Below are positions 59,631 to 64,000 of a stretch of DNA of 64,000 nt, piece after piece. Every line of letters begins with the position of its first letter. Positions within the stretch are counted from its first letter, which is position 1. Source of the stretch: Verrucomicrobiota bacterium (lineage in GTDB: Bacteria > Verrucomicrobiota > Verrucomicrobiia > Opitutales > Intestinicryptomonadaceae); assembly GCA_023450935.1 (NCBI GenBank), contig JAEXGH010000017.1, positions 1 through 64,000 on the forward strand, given 5' to 3'. The notes beneath the pieces were generated by a model that saw nothing but the letters and a program-made list of their open reading frames with translations, was not told the DNA's origin and did not search any database. The translations under genes and the position numbers were made by a program.

Positions 59631-59680
59631 GGGGAGCGTCCGGTTGTTGGGTTTTTGTTCGGACGCTCCCCTTCCTTTTT
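59631..59680 (+). terminator. Strong terminator behind the riboswitch stretch
   Basis: GGGGAGCGTCCG (59631-59642) pairs perfectly over 12 bp with CGGACGCTCCCC (59660-59671), followed by TTCCTTTTTT. Confidence 0.9.
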
Positions 59681-59716
59681 TCGCCCCTTGAATGCTTTGG
59701 GGGTTTGAAAGAATTT

Positions 59717-59753
59717 GCGCCGCGCGGAGTTTGTATGCGCGGCGCGTTTTTTT
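59717..59753 (+). terminator. Second terminator before GH78
   Basis: GCGCCGCGC (59717-59725) pairs with GCGCGGCGC (59737-59745), followed by GTTTTTTT. It prevents plus-strand transcripts from running antisense into the rhamnosidase gene; its minus side lacks a T-run. Confidence 0.75.
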
Positions 59754-59809
59754 GCCCGAATGCCCGAGCGAAGCGTTTGCGCGCTATCGGGGGGCGGATT
59801 GCCGTTCGG

Positions 59810-61948
59810 CTATTTCGCGAGAATAGAAACGTCGAAGTCGCTCATAAACACTGCGCCGTATGAAAGCGTAAGGTGGAACAGCGACGTGTTCCATTTGGCG
59901 TCTTTGCTCCAGCCTTCGAACGTTGTTGTTGCGCCGTCCCGCAACATTCCAAGCCACGCGTTTTTGTCGGTGAGGATTTCGTAGAGCAGCTGTTCCTCGC
60001 CGTCGCGGCGCAGGGCGGACATCATCGGGAACGTCACAAAAAGCATGCTTTTTGACACGCGTTTTTCGCGCACCAAATCGACAATGTTTTTGCGCGTTTG
60101 TTCGTCGGGGCAAAGTCCCAAAAACCACGGGTAGATGTTCGCGGGAAAGCTTATGTGGGAGGAAACGTCGCTGTCTTTGAACATTTTTTTGTCGGCGTCG
60201 TAAAACGCGTTGAGGAACGCCTTTTTAAGCTGGGCTTCGCCCGCGTATTCGGGTATGTCCAGTTTGCGCGCAACCTCGTTGTATTTGCGGATTGCGCCGA
60301 TATACCACGCGTTGATTACGTTGTGCTTTGTTTTGCACACGCGGCCTTCGCGGATATCGACATCGTAGCCGTCGCGCCACGGGGCGGGCCACTCCACGAC
60401 ACACCATTTGTCGAGGTTAACAAGCAGACCGTCCCCGTCGGCGTAGGATTTCGCGTAGTAGTCCAAAATTCTTTTGAAGGCGGGCATTCGTTCGCGCACG
60501 AATTCGCGGTCGAGGTCGCTGCGCTGCTCGAGCACGGGCAAAAGCATATACATCATGAACGGATACTCCGCTATTTCCTGCATGAAGGAACAGTTCGCGC
60601 AGGTTACGAGTCCTTCGTTGATGAACGAAGTGCGCAGGAAATCGTCAATCATTTTGCGCATCGGGGCGAAGTCGTCCACGAGAATGCACCAAGTCAGCAT
60701 TGTGTAGCAGCCGTCGCCGAGGTAGTAGCCCTTCTCGCGCTCCATACAGTCCTGAATCTGCTCCTGCACGCCGTATCGGATTGAGCGCACGCACAAGTTC
60801 CAGATTTTTTCCACGACTGGGTCGCCTTTGTAGCGGTTTTTCACCTTCAGCCTGAAGGGCATATGGCGGGCTATAAGCTCTATCGAAGATTCGTCGATTT
60901 TCGCGTCCGAATTTTCGGGCAGGATTATTTCGGCGTAGCGGAAAGACTTGAAGTCGAATTCGTCGAGAACGTCGGTTTTCGCGCCCGAGAGTTTGAAGTA
61001 TTCAAGGTATTTGCAGTTCGCGCGTAGCTTGTAGCGCGCCGAGCCGTCGGGGTTCAGCTCTTGGGCGAAGCGCAGTTCGATTTCGCCGCCCTTTTTGCCC
61101 GATGCCGAAAACCTCAGATACCCCACGAACATCGCGCCGAAGTCCACCGAAATAACGTTGCCCCTGCGCTCTATTTTCGCGGGCTTGACTGTTTCAAATT
61201 CAAGCATTGAAAGCGGAGAGGCGAACAGTTTGTAGTCCGGATTTTGCTTTGCGCGCGCATTCTCCCAGCGCGAGTCGTCGAAGTCGGGCGAAGCGAAGCC
61301 GACTTCGGGAGCGGCGGCGTCGTAGCGTTCGAGAAACTGGGTGTCGTAGCCGGCGATTCCCGCGGCAGTGTATGCGGTATGCGGCGATATTTTCCACGAG
61401 GTGTCTGTCTTGAGAATTGTTTTGCCGTCGGATACGATGTCGCAAATGAAGCCGTGGCGGTTGTCGCCGCTGACCCAGACGCGGTTTATCAGCCCCTGAT
61501 AGTAGGAGTGCACGGCGATTGTGTTTTTGCCCTTCTTAAGGAGTTTTGTTATGTCCGCGCCGTGGTAGAAGTAGTGGAACGGATAGCCCGCAACTGGGCC
61601 CTGCGCGGCGAACCTGCCGTTGACGTAGATTTTCGCGTAGTCGTCGGCGGAGAAGAAGATTTCCGCCTTTTGGGGGAGTTTGTCTAATTCGAATTCCCTG
61701 CGCAAAAGAATGTGTCGGTTTTGTATTTTTATGGCCTTTTTGATTTCGTCGCGCCGTTTGTAGTCGAGCTGGCGGCGGTAGACGTTTATGGGAGCGATGT
61801 TTTCGAATTCGGCGGAGGTTATCCATTCGCCTTGGAAATCGTGTTTTTTTGTGCCGTCGCTGACTGTCGGCGCGGCGGCGGTTGCATGCGCCAAGCACGC
61901 CGCCGAAAGCGCGGCAAGGCAGGATATAATACGTTTTGCTGATTTCAT
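59810..61948 (-). CDS. Alpha-L-rhamnosidase-like glycoside hydrolase, GH78 type, secreted
   Basis: The 712-residue protein starts at 61948 (AGAGAG upstream; a start 27 bases earlier is less likely) with a signal peptide (about 1-25, AHATAAAP). N-terminal beta-domains contain FFSADDYAKIYVNGRFAAQG and VDFGAMFVGYLRFSA. The six-hairpin catalytic barrel contains QEQIQDCMEREKGYYLGDGC, the place where GH78 enzymes carry the acidic catalytic cluster (usually DCPQRDERxGWxGD), and later TTTFEGWS. It would release terminal L-rhamnose outside the cell or in the periplasm, in line with rhaA and rhaT. It lies 84 bases behind the AraC gene, same strand. Confidence 0.87.
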   Translation of the reverse strand: MKSAKRIISCLAALSAACLAHATAAAPTVSDGTKKHDFQGEWITSAEFENIAPINVYRRQLDYKRRDEIKKAIKIQNRHILLRREFELDKLPQKAEIFFSADDYAKIYVNGRFAAQGPVAGYPFHYFYHGADITKLLKKGKNTIAVHSYYQGLINRVWVSGDNRHGFICDIVSDGKTILKTDTSWKISPHTAYTAAGIAGYDTQFLERYDAAAPEVGFASPDFDDSRWENARAKQNPDYKLFASPLSMLEFETVKPAKIERRGNVISVDFGAMFVGYLRFSASGKKGGEIELRFAQELNPDGSARYKLRANCKYLEYFKLSGAKTDVLDEFDFKSFRYAEIILPENSDAKIDESSIELIARHMPFRLKVKNRYKGDPVVEKIWNLCVRSIRYGVQEQIQDCMEREKGYYLGDGCYTMLTWCILVDDFAPMRKMIDDFLRTSFINEGLVTCANCSFMQEIAEYPFMMYMLLPVLEQRSDLDREFVRERMPAFKRILDYYAKSYADGDGLLVNLDKWCVVEWPAPWRDGYDVDIREGRVCKTKHNVINAWYIGAIRKYNEVARKLDIPEYAGEAQLKKAFLNAFYDADKKMFKDSDVSSHISFPANIYPWFLGLCPDEQTRKNIVDLVREKRVSKSMLFVTFPMMSALRRDGEEQLLYEILTDKNAWLGMLRDGATTTFEGWSKDAKWNTSLFHLTLSYGAVFMSDFDVSILAK

Positions 61949-62032
61949 AATTTCTCTCTTTGTGTGTTGTTTCAAGCTGGTTTGTAAAATTCGGGGAAGT
62001 TATATTATACAACGCGAGGCTGTTGCAATTTT

Positions 62033-62962
62033 TTATTTTCGCGCCGCGCCGATTTTTTTGCCGCGCGGGGTTTCGCCCCAATAGCGCGCGTATGACTTCG
62101 AAAACGAATGCCTGTCGGCGAATCCGCATTCGCGGGCGAGATTTTCGATGTCGGCGTTGCGCGCAAGCTCCGCGCGGGCGAAGTCCATTTTCGCCGCAAG
62201 CGCATATTTCGAAAACGTCGCACCGTGGCGGCGGACGAACTGCGCGTTAAATTCCGCCGCCGAAAGCCCGCAGTATTTGGCGGCTTCAGCCAGTGTGAGC
62301 CCGTCTTTCGCCGCCCGCGCGGCAAGCTGCTCCAGCCTTTTTTGCGGGGTTTCGGCGGCGGAAAAACGCGCAAGCTCGGCGTCGATGTTTGCAAAGATAA
62401 GCTCGGCGGCGTTCCTCAGGTATCTTTGCGGCGTTTCCTTTTTGTATGCGCCTTCCGCGTAGATTTCCGCAAGGCTCGCCAGTATCGGGGCGCGTTCAGA
62501 TTCCGCGCAGAAAAATTTTCCGCCGAGTTTTTTCCTCCAATACGGCGTCTTTTTTATGTGAAACCACAACGCCGCTATGTCGGTTTTCGGCGAAAAGCTC
62601 GCCAGCGCGGCGGCTGGCGGCGCGGAGTAGAACATTCCGCTTTTCACCGAATGCTTTTTGCCGTCGCACCTGACTGAATAAGAGCCCGACATGATGAACG
62701 CCAGAACGTAGTAGCCTATTTTTGCGCGCTCCACATAGAAGCCACGCGCATGTTTTACAAGGGCGGCGGCTATTATGCCGTAGTCGGCAAAAAGGTTTTT
62801 TTTGACCGGCGGAACTGAGATGTCGCCGCGCTTGATAAGTTCGGATATGGGAAGTTCCATCGGCGGGGTGAGGTAGCGTTGGTGGCTTCCCGATTTCCAG
62901 ATTTGGAGCCTGTTCGCGTTCGAGATTCTCCATTCGGCGTTGTTTTCTCCGATTTTTTTCAT
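62033..62962 (-). CDS. AraC-family transcriptional regulator
   Basis: The 309-residue protein has an N-terminal sensing part of cupin type (about 45-150, MSGSYSVRCDGKKHSVKSGM) and two HTH motifs at the end: LTLAEAAKYCGLSAAEFNAQ, then ENLARECGFADRHSFSKSYA. This is the standard AraC/XylS layout for carbohydrate-responsive activators. It lies between the GH78 gene (downstream, same strand) and a divergent gene at 63044 with 81 bases in between, so it likely controls both. The inducer may be rhamnose or a rhamnosyl oligosaccharide; this is inferred from neighbours. Confidence 0.9.
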   Translation of the reverse strand: MKKIGENNAEWRISNANRLQIWKSGSHQRYLTPPMELPISELIKRGDISVPPVKKNLFADYGIIAAALVKHARGFYVERAKIGYYVLAFIMSGSYSVRCDGKKHSVKSGMFYSAPPAAALASFSPKTDIAALWFHIKKTPYWRKKLGGKFFCAESERAPILASLAEIYAEGAYKKETPQRYLRNAAELIFANIDAELARFSAAETPQKRLEQLAARAAKDGLTLAEAAKYCGLSAAEFNAQFVRRHGATFSKYALAAKMDFARAELARNADIENLARECGFADRHSFSKSYARYWGETPRGKKIGAARK

Positions 62963-63008
62963 TAAGCATATTTGTGTCTTTTTTTATTTATATGTCAAAA
63001 ATTTTTTC

Positions 63009-63037
63009 TTTACAACAGTGTCGAGCGCGCGTAGAAT
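63009..63037 (+). promoter_or_regulatory. Promoter abutting the start of the gene at 63044
   Basis: TTTACA (63009-63014) and TAGAAT (63032-63037) with an ideal 17-base spacer. The ATG begins seven bases after the -10, so transcription would start at the A of ATG, giving a leaderless message. There is no Shine-Dalgarno motif. Confidence 0.6.
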
Positions 63038-63043
63038 CGGGCT

Positions 63044-64000
63044 ATGAGGAATACATTTATATTATCGTTATTGTTTGCGTGCGGGGCGGCTTTGGGCGCG
63101 CCTAAAGCCGTAATCACCGAATACAACGGGCACCCGCGCCTGTTCGACGCCTCCAACGCAAAGCCTTCCGCCGTCTACGAGGTGGATATGGAAAAGCAGC
63201 CGGAAGGGGTTTGGCGCGTGCGCATACCCGCGGGGAAGGTCGGAAAGGACGTTTCGTTTCTGGAGATCGCCGCCGATTTCGCCAAAGCTAAAAAGGGCGA
63301 GGAGGGGTTCTACGTTTTCCCCGACGGCAGACTCGGATACTACAATACCGACAACGGCAGCATCGACGGCCGCTCGCGCATGATCGTGCGCAATAAAAAA
63401 AAGGTTTTGTGGGCGTTCCCATACAGCGTCATGCCGATTATGGGCATGAAGACTCCGCGCGCGACGTTCGTTTCGATAGTCAAGGGTTTCGCTCTCGAAA
63501 GCTCTCCCTCCGTCTACGCGCGGGACGGTGAATACAAAATGTTCCACCGTTTCTATCCCGGGGAGGCGGGCGGCGCATACGAGGACATCGTAATAGACTA
63601 TTATTTTCTTCCGGAAAACGCGGGCTATTCCGAAATGGCCAAGACATACCGCAACTACCAGCTTTCGCGCGGGGCGGTGAAACCGCTGCGCGAGCGCGCG
63701 AAGTCGAGCCCCACGCTCAAGTATACGGCGGAGTCGATTTTCGTGCGCGTCAAACACGGCTACAAGGCGTTGAACACCCAGCGCGACAAAATGATTGAGG
63801 TGCAGACTCCCGAAAACGAGCCCCCGCTGAAAGTGGACATCAGCTTCGACCGCTTTATGGAGATTATGCGCAACATGAAAAACGCGGGAATCGAAAAGGC
63901 GGAAGTGTGCTCGGTAGGCGGAACGGCGGGCGGCTTCGACGGGCGTTTCCCCGACGTGCTTCCAATTCCCGAAGAGTTCGGCGGAGAGCAAAAATACAGG
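63044..64000 (+). CDS. Secreted glycosidase-like protein (DUF5696-type), runs off the window
   Basis: The first 319 codons are visible without a stop. A signal peptide (about 1-18, FACGAALGAP) is followed by a beta-sandwich region (EYNGHPRLFDASNAKPSAVY, FPDGRLGYYNTDNGSIDGRS). Then comes YSEMAKTYRNYQLSRGAVKP followed by LRER, and the probable beginning of a TIM barrel (FDRFMEIMRNMKNAGIEKAE). The order resembles DUF5696-type glycoside-hydrolase-like proteins, which carry a Y-R-x-Y-L element before a barrel. It is divergent from the AraC gene. The remnant at 41.1-42.0 kb may be the C-terminal half of a relative. The catalytic residues lie beyond the window end. Confidence 0.6.
   Translation, partial: MRNTFILSLLFACGAALGAPKAVITEYNGHPRLFDASNAKPSAVYEVDMEKQPEGVWRVRIPAGKVGKDVSFLEIAADFAKAKKGEEGFYVFPDGRLGYYNTDNGSIDGRSRMIVRNKKKVLWAFPYSVMPIMGMKTPRATFVSIVKGFALESSPSVYARDGEYKMFHRFYPGEAGGAYEDIVIDYYFLPENAGYSEMAKTYRNYQLSRGAVKPLRERAKSSPTLKYTAESIFVRVKHGYKALNTQRDKMIEVQTPENEPPLKVDISFDRFMEIMRNMKNAGIEKAEVCSVGGTAGGFDGRFPDVLPIPEEFGGEQKYR

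Noticed and set aside
59344..59691. Protein gene controlled by the cobalamin riboswitch
   Set aside because: The frame is Arg/Cys/Ser-rich, starts inside the aptamer's distal part and runs through the terminator hairpin; no likeness to TonB receptors or B12 genes.

Overview
Likely source. The window looks like a chromosomal piece of a diderm, saccharolytic bacterium, most likely of the Verrucomicrobiota (Opitutae-like). This is inferred from a secreted autotransporter-like protein ending in a PEP-CTERM sorting signal, outer-membrane barrel and lipoprotein genes, many secreted glycosidase-like proteins, an L-rhamnose set, and housekeeping genes of ordinary bacterial type. No rRNA gene is present, so the placement is an inference. 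Core genes are GC-rich; a few islands are visibly AT-richer.

Layout. 1-0.39 kb is an array of small hairpins. 0.4-3.4 kb (minus) holds amidase, infC and murA. 3.4-4.1 kb is repeat-rich, then the PEP-CTERM protein (4.1-6.4), then a repeat/tRNA-Leu zone with a broken second copy of the tRNA 3' end (6.4-7.0). 7-11 kb has an unknown membrane protein, an MFS transporter and a GT4 glycosyltransferase; metG follows on minus. 13.1-23.3 kb is one long plus-strand run: esterase, metallo-hydrolase, ribD, methyltransferase, M16 protease, pyrH, frr, proB, a SufT-like protein, a phosphate-binding-like protein and tRNA-Gly.

23.4-29.7 kb, beside tRNA-Gly, is a degraded island: pieces of an ISL3 transposase, a chagasin-type inhibitor, a tyrosine recombinase, SufD and a glycyl-radical activase, plus a 108-110 bp direct repeat, surrounding two intact secreted glycosidase-like genes. 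29.7-37.6 kb carries a PEGA lipoprotein, proC, glycerate kinase, rhaA, rhaT, a GH32-fold protein that has lost its catalytic residues, and a YycJ-like hydrolase. 37.7-46.6 kb has an outer-membrane barrel, a TPR protein, a palindrome cluster, a frameshifted gene remnant, the clpX-clpP-tig operon, a Sua5-type gene and rpsR.

46.68-49.88 kb is an AT-rich two-gene cassette (an M35-like metalloprotease and a secreted Sel1-like protein) between 131-bp direct repeats that differ at one base. Then on minus: guaB, an M23 peptidase, a lipoprotein, a hypothetical and prfB with a programmed +1 frameshift. trxA follows on plus with a duplicated 5' end; then a ThrE-type exporter pair with a DUF6064-like protein, and a LysR regulator. 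59.1-59.7 kb holds a cobalamin riboswitch with no recognisable gene behind it, ended by a strong terminator. The window closes with a GH78 rhamnosidase, its AraC-type regulator, and a divergent gene that runs off the end.

How it fits together. The metabolic theme is uptake and breakdown of L-rhamnose-containing glycans: GH78 releases rhamnose, RhaT imports it and RhaA isomerises it. rhaB and rhaD are not in the window. The strongest leads for new biology are the orphan cobalamin riboswitch, the repeat-bracketed protease cassette, and the GAA/GTA-loop hairpin repeats linked to a broken tRNA-Leu copy.
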